From: Celeribacter marinus
Lineage (GTDB): Bacteria; Pseudomonadota; Alphaproteobacteria; Rhodobacterales; Rhodobacteraceae
Direction: 5' to 3'
Assembly (NCBI RefSeq): GCF_001308265.1
Contig: NZ_CP012023.1
Location: 538,932 to 602,931, forward strand
Length of the DNA stretch: 64,000 bases
Shown here: positions 25,999-37,697 of the stretch, piece after piece
Position numbering within the stretch: the first letter of the stretch is position 1
How the letters are laid out: the number at the start of each line of letters is the position of its first letter
Program-made: the position numbers and the translations under genes
The notes under the pieces: model-generated
The model's database searches: none
Seen by the model: the letters and a program-made list of their open reading frames with translations, nothing else
Told to the model about the DNA's origin: nothing

Positions 25999-26598
25999 AT
26001 GCCCAAAGAGCACGCCACACAGATTGCCGCCCTCCTCGGTTCGCGGATTTGCCATGACCTTATTAGCCCCATCGGCGCCATATCGAACGGCGTCGAGTTG
26101 CTCAGCCTGTCTGGCACCTCCGACATCTCAGAACTTAGTCTTATCTCCGATAGTGTCGACAATGCCAACGCACGTGTGAAATTATTCCGCATCGCCTTTG
26201 GTCTGGCCTCCGCAGGCCAAATGACGGGAACAAAAGAGATGCACGCGATTTGCACCGCTCTGGCCACCAACCGCCTTACCTACGATTGGACAGTCGAGGG
26301 CGACCAAGCGCGCGATGAGGTCAAACTCGCGTGCCTGATGATGATGTGTGTGGAGACCGCCATGCCGCGCGGCGGCGTGATCCAAGTGAGCCACCACGAT
26401 GGACAATGGACTGTTGTCGCGCGCGCAGAGCGCTTGGAACCCGACCCCGCACTTTGGGCGCGCCTGAGTGCAGTGCAAGACGTGGACACGCTCAAACCCT
26501 CGCAAGTGCAATTCGCCCTCGCACCGCTACAGGCCGATCTGATGTCGCGCCGCATCAAGCATAGCGAACCGGACGGCGCGTTGGTGCTTCAGGCGTAG
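25999..26598 (+). CDS. chpT: Histidine phosphotransferase ChpT
   Basis: 199-residue dimeric phosphotransfer protein of the CckA-ChpT-CtrA relay. The helical hairpin carries the phosphorylated histidine in SRICHDLISPIGAISNG (His near residue 19), followed by a degenerate ATPase-like domain without a nucleotide-binding site, as in Caulobacter and Brucella ChpT. In Rhodobacteraceae the relay controls motility, gene transfer agents and other traits rather than being essential. It is monocistronic with a strong shared terminator. Confidence 0.92.
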   Translation: MPKEHATQIAALLGSRICHDLISPIGAISNGVELLSLSGTSDISELSLISDSVDNANARVKLFRIAFGLASAGQMTGTKEMHAICTALATNRLTYDWTVEGDQARDEVKLACLMMMCVETAMPRGGVIQVSHHDGQWTVVARAERLEPDPALWARLSAVQDVDTLKPSQVQFALAPLQADLMSRRIKHSEPDGALVLQA

Positions 26599-26610
26599 TG
26601 CACTAGACAC

Positions 26611-26644
26611 AAAAAGCGCGCGCCACAACGCACGCGCGCTTTTG
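26611..26644. terminator. Bidirectional terminator between chpT and proA
   Basis: An 11-bp perfect inverted repeat (AAAAGCGCGCG at 26612-26622, CGCGCGCTTTT at 26633-26643) with T runs on both strands lies between two convergent genes. Confidence 0.9.
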
Positions 26645-26664
26645 TCGTCCACAGTCTCTCGCGT

Positions 26665-27926
26665 TTAGGCGCGCGTGGCCCCGTTCGAGGTCACAAGATA
26701 TTTAAACGAGGTGAGTTGTTCGGCCCCCACGGGACCGCGTGCGTGCATCTTACCCGTGGCAATCCCGATTTCCGCGCCCATGCCAAACTCGCCGCCATCC
26801 GCAAACTGCGTCGATGAGTTATGCATAACAATCGCACTATCAACCCGCTCAAAGAACCGCGCAACAACCTCCGGATTTTCGGTGATCACGCAATCGGTGT
26901 GGCTCGATGAATTCGCGTGAATATGGGCAATCGCCCCGTCGACATCATCGACCACTTTGGCCGCAATAATGCTATCGAGATACTCACAACCCCAATCCGC
27001 ATCCGTTGCCGCGACAACACCGTCCAGCGCCTGAAGGGTCGCGTCCCCGCGCACCTCGATGCCCGCCTCGATCAGTGCCGCAACAATCGCCGCGCCAAGG
27101 CTACCAGCGACATCTTTGTGGATCAAAAGACATTCGGCAGCGCCGCAAATCCCCGTGCGCCGCGTCTTGGCGTTCACAACCACATCAAGCGCCTTTCGCG
27201 CATCGGCGTCCTTGTCGATGTAGATATGTACGATGCCCTCAAGGTGGGCAAACACCGGCACCCGCGCCTCGCGCTGCACAAGGCTGACAAGCCCCTTACC
27301 ACCACGCGGCACGATCACGTCCACGTAGTCGATCATCGTCAACAGCTCCTTGACCGCCGCGCGATCACGGGTCGGTACGCGCTGAATAGCATCCACGGGC
27401 AGACCTGCATCCTTGAGCCCTTGTTGCAAACACTCATGGATCAGACCGGAACTATGGAAGCTCTCGGACCCACCGCGCAAAATCACCGCATTGCCCGCCT
27501 TAAGGCACAGCGCACCCGCGTCCGCCGTCACGTTGGGACGGCTCTCATAGATCACGCCAATAACGCCAAGCGGCGTGCGCACGCGTTTGATGTGGAGCCC
27601 GTTGGGACGATCCCATTCGGTCATCACCTCGCCCACTGGGTCTTTTTGCTCCGCGATCGTCCGCAACCCGTCTATCATGGAACGAATACGATCCTCGTCG
27701 AGCATCAAACGGTCCATCATGGCATCTGTCAGACCTTTGTCGCGCCCGAATGCGAGGTCTTTGGCGTTGGCTGCGATAATTTCCTCACGCCGCGCCCACA
27801 ACGCATCCGCCGCCGAAATCAGCGCCGCGTGTTTGCGCTCGGCTGAGGCATAAGACAATTCGGCCGACGCCGCTTTCGCCCGTTTGCCAATATCGGTCAT
27901 CATCGCGTGAATATCTGTATCGGTCA

Positions 27927-27927
<1 letters not shown>
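26665..27927 (-). CDS. proA: Gamma-glutamyl phosphate reductase ProA
   Basis: 420-residue NADPH-dependent enzyme, second step of proline synthesis. The active-site cysteine lies in [15 protein letters not shown] (near residue 260), with the family signature [12 protein letters not shown] upstream. Length is standard. Its ATG overlaps the proB stop (TAATG). The obgE-proB-proA order is common in alphaproteobacteria. Confidence 0.97.
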
Positions 27928-30145
<2,218 letters not shown>

Positions 30146-30205
30146 TCAATGCAGGTTGTGTGAGATGAGACATCAAAGCACGTAATGTAATGGCGAGACC
30201 CGATC

Positions 30206-30247
30206 CAAAAACAAAAACGGACGCCCGTTTGCCACGTGCGTCCGTTT
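30206..30247 (-). terminator. Rho-independent terminator of the GNAT gene
   Basis: AAACGGACGC (30215-30224) pairs with GCGTCCGTTT (30238-30247). Read leftward the stem is followed by TTTTTGTTTTT. It lies just past the GNAT stop codon. Confidence 0.88.
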
Positions 30248-30269
30248 AAAACTCTGGCGGCAATCGCGC

Positions 30270-30842
30270 TTAGGCGGTTTTACACAGATACGTCCATGTT
30301 TTTACAGTCGCCCCGCGCGAGACACAGAAGGCTTCGGCATCGCCAAGATATTGAAAACCTGCAAAGGTCACAACACGGGCAGATGCCTGATTATCCTGAA
30401 AGATGGATGCAAAAATAGTTTTTGACTTCAATGGGTTGGCGTCCACAACTGCCTTGACGGCGGTGCGTGCAAGTCCGGTGCCCCAAAAAGACGGTGCCAC
30501 CCAAAAACTGACTTCGCATTGCTCACGGTCCAGCGGCTTGAGCGAGATCACACCCAACACTTCCGACAGACCTTGCGCCGCACCATCCAAGACCCACGTT
30601 TGTGAGGTTCGTGCCGGATCATTGGCGCGCTTGATAAACGCTTCGGTGGCGCCGGGCGGCAAAGGGTGGGGAATCGAACGCGTTGCATTCGCCACACGCT
30701 TGTCGCCAGCATAGAGCGCCAAAAGGCCCTGATCGGAATTGCGCGCCGCGCGCAGCGTAAACCGCTCGGTTTCAATCGCTGTTTGCGCCTGAAGTTCGGG
30801 CACAATTGTCCGCTCGGGCAGACCTTTGATAATCATTGTCAT
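30270..30842 (-). CDS. GNAT-family N-acetyltransferase (RimJ-like)
   Basis: 190-residue single-domain acetyltransferase. It begins with the RimJ/RimL-type ETERFTLRAARNSDQG, contains FWVAPSFWGTGLARTAVKAVVD (acetyl-CoA site, about residues 115-136; quoted only as a landmark) and ends NQASARVVTFAGFQYLG. The substrate is unknown; relatives modify protein N-termini or small amines. ATGs at 30842 and 30836 are both possible. It lies between rpmA and obgE, a position where such a gene is common in Rhodobacteraceae. Confidence 0.87.
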   Translation of the reverse strand: MTMIIKGLPERTIVPELQAQTAIETERFTLRAARNSDQGLLALYAGDKRVANATRSIPHPLPPGATEAFIKRANDPARTSQTWVLDGAAQGLSEVLGVISLKPLDREQCEVSFWVAPSFWGTGLARTAVKAVVDANPLKSKTIFASIFQDNQASARVVTFAGFQYLGDAEAFCVSRGATVKTWTYLCKTA

Positions 30843-31017
30843 GTCCTTTCCTCCTCGAAAGGGCCGCACGCAATCCACTCCGCCTCCACGCGAAAGAGAT
30901 CAACACTTTATACTATCGCGAGAATGTCCTCAGTGACCTTAAAATATCAGCAAGGATTAACGGATCACTTAAATCGTCTCGGTAAAATTACCTCTCGCCC
31001 ACAAACACACGTGTAAC

Positions 31018-31045
31018 GAGAAAGGGACCGGCTTGCGCCGATCCC
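31018..31045 (-). terminator. Probable terminator after rpmA
   Basis: GGGACCGGC (31024-31032) pairs with GCCGATCCC (31037-31045) with one mismatch and a TTGC loop. The leftward tail CTTTCTCG is only moderately T-rich. Confidence 0.45.
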
Positions 31046-31075
31046 CCTGATTTTCTCAAACCGTTTCGGGTCGAC

Positions 31076-31345
31076 TTATTCCGCAGCCTCGGCCACGGGA
31101 AGCACGGAAATAAATGTGCGCTTCTTGAGGCCTTTGTGGAACGTGACTTTACCGTCGGTCGTTGCAAAGATCGTGTGGTCACGACCAAGGCCTACGCCCT
31201 CGCCTGGCCAGAACTTTGTGCCGCGCTGACGCACGATGATGTTGCCAGCAATTGCTGCCTGACCACCGAACAACTTGACGCCAAGACGGCGACCCGCTGA
31301 GTCGCGACCGTTACGGGATGAACCGCCTGCTTTTTTATGTGCCAT
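31076..31345 (-). CDS. rpmA: 50S ribosomal protein L27
   Basis: 89-residue ribosomal protein L27, whose N-terminal tail reaches the peptidyl-transferase centre. Sequence [20 protein letters not shown] followed by GVKLFGG is the canonical start, without the cleavable extension of Firmicutes. It lies 23 bases past rplU in the usual rplU-rpmA order. Confidence 0.98.
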   Translation of the reverse strand: MAHKKAGGSSRNGRDSAGRRLGVKLFGGQAAIAGNIIVRQRGTKFWPGEGVGLGRDHTIFATTDGKVTFHKGLKKRTFISVLPVAEAAE

Positions 31346-31368
31346 GGTAGTATCTCCTAACTTATCGC

Positions 31369-31968
31369 TTACTGAGCCAGTTCTTTGGCCTGATCAACCC
31401 ACTCAGGCTTCACTTTTACGGCGTCGAATGTTGCCGCGTCTACGGCAGCGAGCTGCGCGTAGGTTGTGATGCCAGCGTCGTTGAACTTCTTAGCTGCTGC
31501 GGGACCAACGCCGGTGATGGCTGTCAGATCGTCAGAACCAGAAGCGGCAGGCGCTTGGGCTTTTGCTGCTTTAGGGGCAGCGGCTTTTGTCGGAGCGGCA
31601 ACATTTGCAGATGCGGGTACGGACCCTGCACCTTGAGCTGCTTTCACGCCGGACTTTTCGGCACCTTTTTCAAGGATGTTGGTCACGCGCAGAAGCGTAA
31701 GCTGCTGACGGTGGCCTTTGGTGCGCTTGGAGGAGTGCTTACGACGACGCTTAACGAAGTGGATAACTTTCTTACCCTTGATCTGGTCGATCACTTCGGC
31801 TTGTACGCCTGCGTCCGCCACAAATGGCGCACCGATGGTGGAACCCACCATCAAAATCTCGTTGAACTGGAGTGTTTCACCAGCAACAGCGGCAAGTTTT
31901 TCAACGCGCAAAATGTCACCACTTTGCACTTTATATTGCTTACCGCCGGTTTTCAGAACCGCAAACAT
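31369..31968 (-). CDS. rplU: 50S ribosomal protein L21 with C-terminal helix-hairpin-helix tail
   Basis: 199-residue protein. Residues 1-103 are normal L21 (start [17 protein letters not shown], conserved [19 protein letters not shown]). An Ala/Pro/Lys-rich linker (about 110-148) and a helix-hairpin-helix-like domain follow ([20 protein letters not shown], then [14 protein letters not shown]). The extension nearly doubles the usual L21 length and is a known but little-studied feature of Rhodobacteraceae. The start ATG at 31968 is fixed by the L21 N-terminus; the frame continues upstream without support. It forms an operon with rpmA. Confidence 0.96.
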   Translation of the reverse strand: MFAVLKTGGKQYKVQSGDILRVEKLAAVAGETLQFNEILMVGSTIGAPFVADAGVQAEVIDQIKGKKVIHFVKRRRKHSSKRTKGHRQQLTLLRVTNILEKGAEKSGVKAAQGAGSVPASANVAAPTKAAAPKAAKAQAPAASGSDDLTAITGVGPAAAKKFNDAGITTYAQLAAVDAATFDAVKVKPEWVDQAKELAQ

Positions 31969-32258
31969 GCAGTCGTCCTTTTCTATATACCCGCGTCCTT
32001 TGGCCTTGGGATCAGATGCCCCAACGTTTGTTGCCTCAGACAGCGCGTCCCTCCATGGGGACGAGATTGTCATTAAGTCCATTTCCCAAGTCAGCCATCC
32101 GAAGACTATGCGCGATGCGCCACCGACCAATAGAAAATGACCCGATCGAACCCTATGGCACGCCGAGTGGCGCGTGTATCGTGGAACCAGACGGTCAAGT
32201 CAAGGGCATACTGCCAAAAACACAGACCTGTCGTGCCTGTCCCGCGACGTCCGACCCC

Positions 32259-33119
32259 TTAAAGTTCTTGGCCGTCGAAAATGTGCAACAATTGCCCCGT
32301 TCCGGCCCCCAAGGCGCGCGACAAATCCGCATAAACCGCATCGAACGCCGCAAACAGCGCGTAGTTGAGTTTTGATCCGGCTGCGGACTTTGAAAACGCA
32401 ATATATTGTGCGAACTCATCGTCGCTCAATGGCTCGTACGCCAGTGTCGAATAGCCATACACCCATTGTGAAATGTCGGCACGCACCTCTGGCTCGTAGC
32501 TCCAAATATCGCGCAAAATATCCGCGTCCGACATCATCGGCACATCACCACCGCTTTGGCCCAACCCGACCATATAGGCGTAATCGGCATTCATCGCCCC
32601 GACCACATTCATCTCGATGAGATCATTGGCGGTGACATAAGCGTCGATCAGTTCTGCACGCGCACTATCCGGGGCGAGCTCGGCCCATGCCTGCGCCGCC
32701 ATGTCCTCCATCCCCTCGTCGCCCATTGCAATCCGCGCGTCCAATTCGAGCTGGGCCACGGTCTGGCCAAAATCGCTTTCGAAAAACGCGAGCATCGGCG
32801 CGATATCCGCGCCCTCAAGTGCTTTGCCCATCTCCCCCCGAAAGGCGTCGAGCATCACATCGGCGCGGTACAAATCGGCCAACATGCTGACCCAAGCGGC
32901 ATACGGAACGCCGCTCCCGTCGACCTCGAGGTCATCGATCATACCCCGCCCCTCTCTGGCCAGAACCTCGACAATCTGCGTCATGTGGAGCGCATCCATC
33001 AAGGCGTCGATATCATCCGAGGTCGTCTGTGCACGCGCACCGCGCCCCAAGGACACCGCCAAAAGGCCGGCCATCAGCACAGACAAGAGAATTTTCACGA
33101 GCATAAAGCGTTTGGGCAT
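32259..33119 (-). CDS. Exported DUF2059 protein
   Basis: 286-residue protein with a clear signal peptide (MLVKILLSVLMAGLLAVSLG, cleavage near ARAQ). Two DUF2059-like helical regions contain MLAFFESDFGQTVAQLE and YIAFSKSAAGSKLNYALF. It is acidic and all-helical, with no catalytic motif. Members occur widely in proteobacterial periplasms without assigned function. It ends about 290 bases from rplU and is probably monocistronic. Confidence 0.85.
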   Translation of the reverse strand: MPKRFMLVKILLSVLMAGLLAVSLGRGARAQTTSDDIDALMDALHMTQIVEVLAREGRGMIDDLEVDGSGVPYAAWVSMLADLYRADVMLDAFRGEMGKALEGADIAPMLAFFESDFGQTVAQLELDARIAMGDEGMEDMAAQAWAELAPDSARAELIDAYVTANDLIEMNVVGAMNADYAYMVGLGQSGGDVPMMSDADILRDIWSYEPEVRADISQWVYGYSTLAYEPLSDDEFAQYIAFSKSAAGSKLNYALFAAFDAVYADLSRALGAGTGQLLHIFDGQEL

Positions 33120-33399
33120 CGCAGGGCAGTCCTTTGGGTCGGCACGGTGTCAAATCAACACTCGGCTTATTGGATATAGCGCCCTTGCGCTGGCGCGCCA
33201 CACCGACATAGCCGATTCCGCCAACACCTAACCCTGCCTGTAGCCTTTGCCAAGGTCGCGGCACTCACATCTGCGACAGCGCGCGGAGGCACCCACCCTG
33301 CCCCCGCAGACATCGCATATCACGACACCCCGCATTAATTTTCAAAAGGGACTTGCAGTCGCCCAAAAGCACGGCTAAATCGCACCACCACTTCCCCGC

Positions 33400-33489
33400 G
33401 GAGAGATGCCGGAGTGGTCGAACGGGGCGGTCTCGAAAACCGTTGAGCCTTCACGGGTTCCCAGGGTTCGAATCCCTGTCTCTCCGCCA
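33400..33489 (+). tRNA. tRNA-Ser(CGA)
   Basis: 90 bases including encoded CCA. The acceptor stem is GGAGAGA/TCTCTCC. The anticodon loop CTCGAAA lies between CGGT and ACCG (anticodon CGA). A long serine-type variable arm (around TTGAGCCTTCACGGGTTC) and the T-loop GTTCGAAT are present. A TTGCAG...TAAATC pair with 17-base spacing just upstream (33353-33381) is a weak promoter candidate. Confidence 0.97.
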
Positions 33490-33618
33490 CACACATATGA
33501 TGTGCCTTTAGACGATATGCCCAAAGAATGAAGGCTCAACGCGATAGCAGTATGATTATATCGCTTGGTTCGCTCCACTTTTCGGCCGAATGCGCGAGGC
33601 GACTGAATGAGGGTGTCC

Positions 33619-34629
33619 TTAGTCATATCGCAGATCCCGCGCCTTACCGCGGAAAATGTAATACGACAGCAATGTATAGCACACGATGGCCGGCAGCACG
33701 AAAACGGTTCCGATCAAGATAATAAACAGGCTTTCCGGTGCAGATGCAGCATCGTACAGCGTGATTTTTTTGGGCACCACATAGGGATAGAATGAATAGG
33801 CCATGCCGCCGTAGGCCAGCGTAAACAGCGCTGTCGCCGCAGCAAACGGGGTCCACGACCAACGATCGTGGTTCAGCGGCAGACGCGCCAATTGCCACCA
33901 CACAAACACAACAAGTAGGACCGAAATGATCGGCAGCGGCGCAAGATAGAACGCCGTTGGGACGCTGAACCATTTGTCAAAAATGCGTGCACTGACGAAC
34001 GGCGTGGCGATGGAAATGGCGATTATACCCGCCACCAGTCCCCAAATGCCCCCCTTGGCCCATCGGATGGCGCGTATCTGCAATGCGCCTTCGGTCTTCC
34101 AGATGAGCCATGCCGCGCCAATAAAACTATACCCAACGGTGAGAAAGAGTGCAGTCAACGCGGCAAAGCCCACATGCGCCCATGTCCATGTGAGGCCCAT
34201 GATGTACATGCCCAACATGAAACCCTGACTGAGCGATGCCATGAGCGAGCCCGCAAAGAACGCGCCATTCCACATGCGTTTTTGAGCCAGCGGTGCTTTG
34301 GCACGCATCTCGAATGAAACACCGCGCAAAATCAGGCCGATCAGCATGATAAACACCGGCAAATAGAGCGCCGTCAGGATGATGCCATGCGCGGGTGGGA
34401 ACGCGACCAAAAGCAGGCCGACAGCCAATACAAGCCATGTTTCATTTGCATCCCAAAATGGCCCGATAGAGGCGACCAAACGATCCTTTTGGTCCTCATC
34501 GGCAAGCGGCATCAACAACCCCACACCCAGATCAAACCCATCCAGAACCACATAGATCAGGGTCGACAGGCCCATCAACGCGGCGAATGTCCATGGCAGC
34601 CAAACGGCGGGGTCTGCGAAATACGCCAT
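33619..34629 (-). CDS. cydB: Cytochrome bd-type quinol oxidase subunit II (CIO type)
   Basis: 336-residue membrane subunit with about eight to nine helices. Family landmarks are VVLDGFDLGVGLLMPL, GPFWDANETWLV and LILRGVSFEMRAK, with a hydrophobic C-terminus (FVLPAIVCYTLLSYYIF). It is shorter than E. coli CydB, as in the cyanide-insensitive (CIO) branch. It starts 2 bases past cydA. No CydX-like peptide follows; the next feature is tRNA-Ser on the opposite strand. Confidence 0.95.
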   Translation of the reverse strand: MAYFADPAVWLPWTFAALMGLSTLIYVVLDGFDLGVGLLMPLADEDQKDRLVASIGPFWDANETWLVLAVGLLLVAFPPAHGIILTALYLPVFIMLIGLILRGVSFEMRAKAPLAQKRMWNGAFFAGSLMASLSQGFMLGMYIMGLTWTWAHVGFAALTALFLTVGYSFIGAAWLIWKTEGALQIRAIRWAKGGIWGLVAGIIAISIATPFVSARIFDKWFSVPTAFYLAPLPIISVLLVVFVWWQLARLPLNHDRWSWTPFAAATALFTLAYGGMAYSFYPYVVPKKITLYDAASAPESLFIILIGTVFVLPAIVCYTLLSYYIFRGKARDLRYD

Positions 34630-34631
34630 CT

Positions 34632-36020
34632 CTATTCTCCTAGCTGAATGGCAGAAACATTGGCCTCACGGCCGCGGGGATAATTGCGCACGCTATACGC
34701 CTCGCCCGTGGTGGCCTTGCGCGCAAGATAAGTGATCACACCAATATAGGCGAAAATCAGGATGGCGTAGACAATGAGGTATCCAATCAGTGTCCCCAAA
34801 ACCATACCGGCAGGCACGTCACTCACCGCATCTTTGGTGGACAACACGCCCTGTACCAACCACGGCTGACGTCCGATTTCTGTCGTATACCAGCCCGCCA
34901 ATGTCGCGATCCAACCGCTAAAGCTCATCGCACAAAACGCATAGAGCGGGAGTTTCGGCATATTGCCCGCACCGTATTTGCGTAGCAGTGCCAGCCCCAG
35001 CCACGACAGCGCCAGATTGGCGACCCCTGTACCGACCATGATACGGAAAGCAAAAAATACGGGGGCGACGCGCGGATGCAGCACCTCGCCGGCCTCACTC
35101 ACAAAATCATTCAGGCCCGGCACAACACCCTCTGCCTTATGCGTCAAAATCAGCGAGGCTAGATTTGGGATCGCGATTTCATAGCGATTTTCACGTGCGT
35201 CTTCATCGGGAATGGCGAACAAAACCAGAGGAATATTTGGCCCTGTGTCCCAGTTGCCTTCCATCGCGGCGACCTTGGCTGGTTGGTATTCCAACGTGTT
35301 TAGCCCGTGAAAATCACCAGCCAAAATTTGCAGCGGTATAAGGCCCGCCCCCGCGATGATACCCACACGAAGCGCCGCTTTCACGTCCTCACCCCGATCG
35401 CCCCACAGCATCCGCAAAGCCGAAACACCCGCAATCAAAAAGGCAACGGTCAAGCCAGATGCGAGCATCATATGCACGAAACGGTACGGCATTGACGGAT
35501 TGAAAATAATTGCAAACCAGTCGGTGGCATGCACCACGCCGTCAATTAGCTCATACCCTTGGGGGGTGTGCATCCATGAATTCAGCACGATAATCCAAAA
35601 CGTTGACATCGTCGTGCCGAACGCCACCAAAAACGTAGCCAATGTATGCACCCATGATTTAACGCGGCTTGCGCCAAACAACATGATGCCAAGGAACACG
35701 GCCTCAAGGAAAAACGCGGTCATGATTTCGTAGGCCAGAAGTGGCCCTGCGACATTGCCAACGGTTTCCATAAAGCCCGGCCAATTCGTTCCAAACTGAA
35801 ACGACATCGTAATGCCAGAGACCACGCCCATCGCGAATGACAGGGCAAAAACCTTTACCCAAAACATATAGGCGTCCATCCATTTGCGATCCCCTGTCAT
35901 GGCAAACCGCACCTTGAAGAACAGCAGCACCCAACCCAAAGCAATTGTTATTGTTGGGAAAAGAATGTGAAACGAGATGTTTGCACCAAATTGAATGCGC
36001 GACAAAAGAAGTGTGTCCAC
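34632..36020 (-). CDS. cydA: Cytochrome bd-type quinol oxidase subunit I (CIO type)
   Basis: 462-residue catalytic subunit that oxidises ubiquinol and reduces oxygen. Heme-ligand and quinol-site regions are seen: LSRIQFGANISFHILFP (axial His), KVFALSFAMGVVSG, FQFGTNWPGF, and GRQPWLVQGVL. The Q loop is short (about 462 residues in total versus over 510 in E. coli), placing it in the CIO group. No cydDC transporter is in the window. It would give a second, high-affinity or inhibitor-resistant oxidase. Confidence 0.96.
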   Translation of the reverse strand: MDTLLLSRIQFGANISFHILFPTITIALGWVLLFFKVRFAMTGDRKWMDAYMFWVKVFALSFAMGVVSGITMSFQFGTNWPGFMETVGNVAGPLLAYEIMTAFFLEAVFLGIMLFGASRVKSWVHTLATFLVAFGTTMSTFWIIVLNSWMHTPQGYELIDGVVHATDWFAIIFNPSMPYRFVHMMLASGLTVAFLIAGVSALRMLWGDRGEDVKAALRVGIIAGAGLIPLQILAGDFHGLNTLEYQPAKVAAMEGNWDTGPNIPLVLFAIPDEDARENRYEIAIPNLASLILTHKAEGVVPGLNDFVSEAGEVLHPRVAPVFFAFRIMVGTGVANLALSWLGLALLRKYGAGNMPKLPLYAFCAMSFSGWIATLAGWYTTEIGRQPWLVQGVLSTKDAVSDVPAGMVLGTLIGYLIVYAILIFAYIGVITYLARKATTGEAYSVRNYPRGREANVSAIQLGE

Positions 36021-36161
36021 CGACAGGCTCCGTGATCTATGTGTTTTCGTTGTTAGACACTTAGATCAGTTTGGCTGCGAAAATAGCCCATGCGACAAAG
36101 GGTGCATCTTACCCACACTGCACACCATCAAACATGGCCTACGGCTTAGGTCTAGCGCGTC

Positions 36162-37697
36162 TCAGGCGCGCGACATTAGGGCAGCGGCGATGGCTTTGGT
36201 CAATGCATCGGGCGTGATGGGTTTATCGACACAGGCCGCGAACATTGGCGCGATGTCTGCCAGTTCGGCGGCGGTGTCGCGCAGCAAAAGTGTCGGAATG
36301 GGGCGCACGCAGGACGCGGCGGCGGTTGCGATGGCCACACTGCTCAATTCGGGAGCCTGCATATCTACCACCACGCCCGACCACATATCGGGTTCATCAC
36401 GCACCATCTCGCATGCGACATCGACACTGCGTGATGCCATCGCCACACCACCGGCCGCATCAATCATTTGCATCAAGAGATCAGCAACAAGCGGCAGATC
36501 GCTCACAACCAAAATAGTGGCCCCCGCAAGCGGTCGATCCTGCGCGAGCACATCGAACGCGGCCATATCCGAAAAGACATCGCCCTCGTCGACAGGCCAC
36601 CCCACGGTGATGGTCGTGCCTTCGCCACTCTCAATGAACAATACACCGCGATTGGCGCACAAAATCTCCGACACAATCGAAAGGCCAAACCCCGCCTTTT
36701 CCGCCTTGGTCGAGACATGCGGCGTGCGTAGTCGCGCGAGCACATCGGGCGCGATACCATGTCCCGTATCCTTGATCTCGAACCACGCCCGCGTCACCCC
36801 ATCATCGCCGTCTCCGACATAGGCCTGCCCGCGCAGCGCCGCCACATGCGGCGCGCAGTGCGATACAGTCACACGCGTGACGTCTTGTGTCGCGGCCTCG
36901 CAGGCATTGAGCATCAGGTGATGAAACACCTGTAAAAAATCGCGCTGATCGACACATATCACCTGTGGCGTTTGGGGGGCGTGGACCTCTACCTCAATCT
37001 GTGCAAGGCGGTAAGTCTCAATAAGATCAACGCCTTGCGTAATCAAACTGTGTAGGTCGCACCATGATCGCACGGCCTTGGGGCGGTCGAACTGGCTTAG
37101 ATCGTCCAAAATCTCCATCGCTGCATCCATGGCCAGCCCGATCCGCGCCACGCCCTGCGTCAGTGGCTCATTTCCCGCCACGGCAGTCTCCATCAACTGC
37201 GCGGTTCCCGACACAACCGCGATCACATTCCCAAAATCGTGGCGAACCTTTTGCACCACTTGCGCAATAGCGTCTCGGCGGTGCGCTTTTTCAATCAGAC
37301 CACGTTGCCGCCCGCGCTGAACGTCAACGTCTTTGCGTGCGGATATCTCGTGGACGATGCTGACAAACCCGTCCTCCCCGACCCCAGACACAGACACCTC
37401 GACGTCGAAGACCTCACCCGAGCGGCGCCGTGCGCGCATTTCACCACGCCACGCACCTGTCGTCATCACCGCATGCATGATCTGCGCCTCTTGCGGGGGC
37501 GTCATCGCGGGACCAAAGCAATCGCGCCACGTCGCGCCTGATATATCCTCATCATGGGTAAACCCGAACATTTGGCGGTGACTGGCATTCATATAGCTGT
37601 ACCCGCCGCCCCACTGGCCGATGGACAACGCATCACGGGCGACATCGAAGGCCGCCATTTGGTCGCGCAGCGTCTGGATGTCTGGTGGCGTCACCAT
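36162..37697 (-). CDS. PAS-domain hybrid histidine kinase with C-terminal receiver
   Basis: 511-residue soluble signalling protein. A PAS domain occupies about residues 20-140 (QWGGGYSYMNASHRQMFGF). The dimerisation/phosphorylation helix carries KVRHDFGNVIAVVSGTAQLM (His near 165), followed by an HATPase_c domain with NACEAA, IKDTGHGIAPD and GFGLSIVSEI. The C-terminal receiver has the acceptor Asp in VVVDMQAPELSS and the conserved Lys in CVDKPITPDAL, but an unusual VVSDLPL where the acidic pair is normally found. The layout is CckA-like without transmembrane segments. I chose the ATG at 37697 for its GGGA site; ATG at 37736 adds 13 residues. It is divergent from the CheB-CheR kinase locus. 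Confidence 0.88.
   Translation of the reverse strand: MVTPPDIQTLRDQMAAFDVARDALSIGQWGGGYSYMNASHRQMFGFTHDEDISGATWRDCFGPAMTPPQEAQIMHAVMTTGAWRGEMRARRRSGEVFDVEVSVSGVGEDGFVSIVHEISARKDVDVQRGRQRGLIEKAHRRDAIAQVVQKVRHDFGNVIAVVSGTAQLMETAVAGNEPLTQGVARIGLAMDAAMEILDDLSQFDRPKAVRSWCDLHSLITQGVDLIETYRLAQIEVEVHAPQTPQVICVDQRDFLQVFHHLMLNACEAATQDVTRVTVSHCAPHVAALRGQAYVGDGDDGVTRAWFEIKDTGHGIAPDVLARLRTPHVSTKAEKAGFGLSIVSEILCANRGVLFIESGEGTTITVGWPVDEGDVFSDMAAFDVLAQDRPLAGATILVVSDLPLVADLLMQMIDAAGGVAMASRSVDVACEMVRDEPDMWSGVVVDMQAPELSSVAIATAAASCVRPIPTLLLRDTAAELADIAPMFAACVDKPITPDALTKAIAAALMSRA

Noticed and set aside
26917..27846. A 309-codon open frame opposite proA
   Set aside because: Antisense shadow of a certain gene with no ribosome site or domain.
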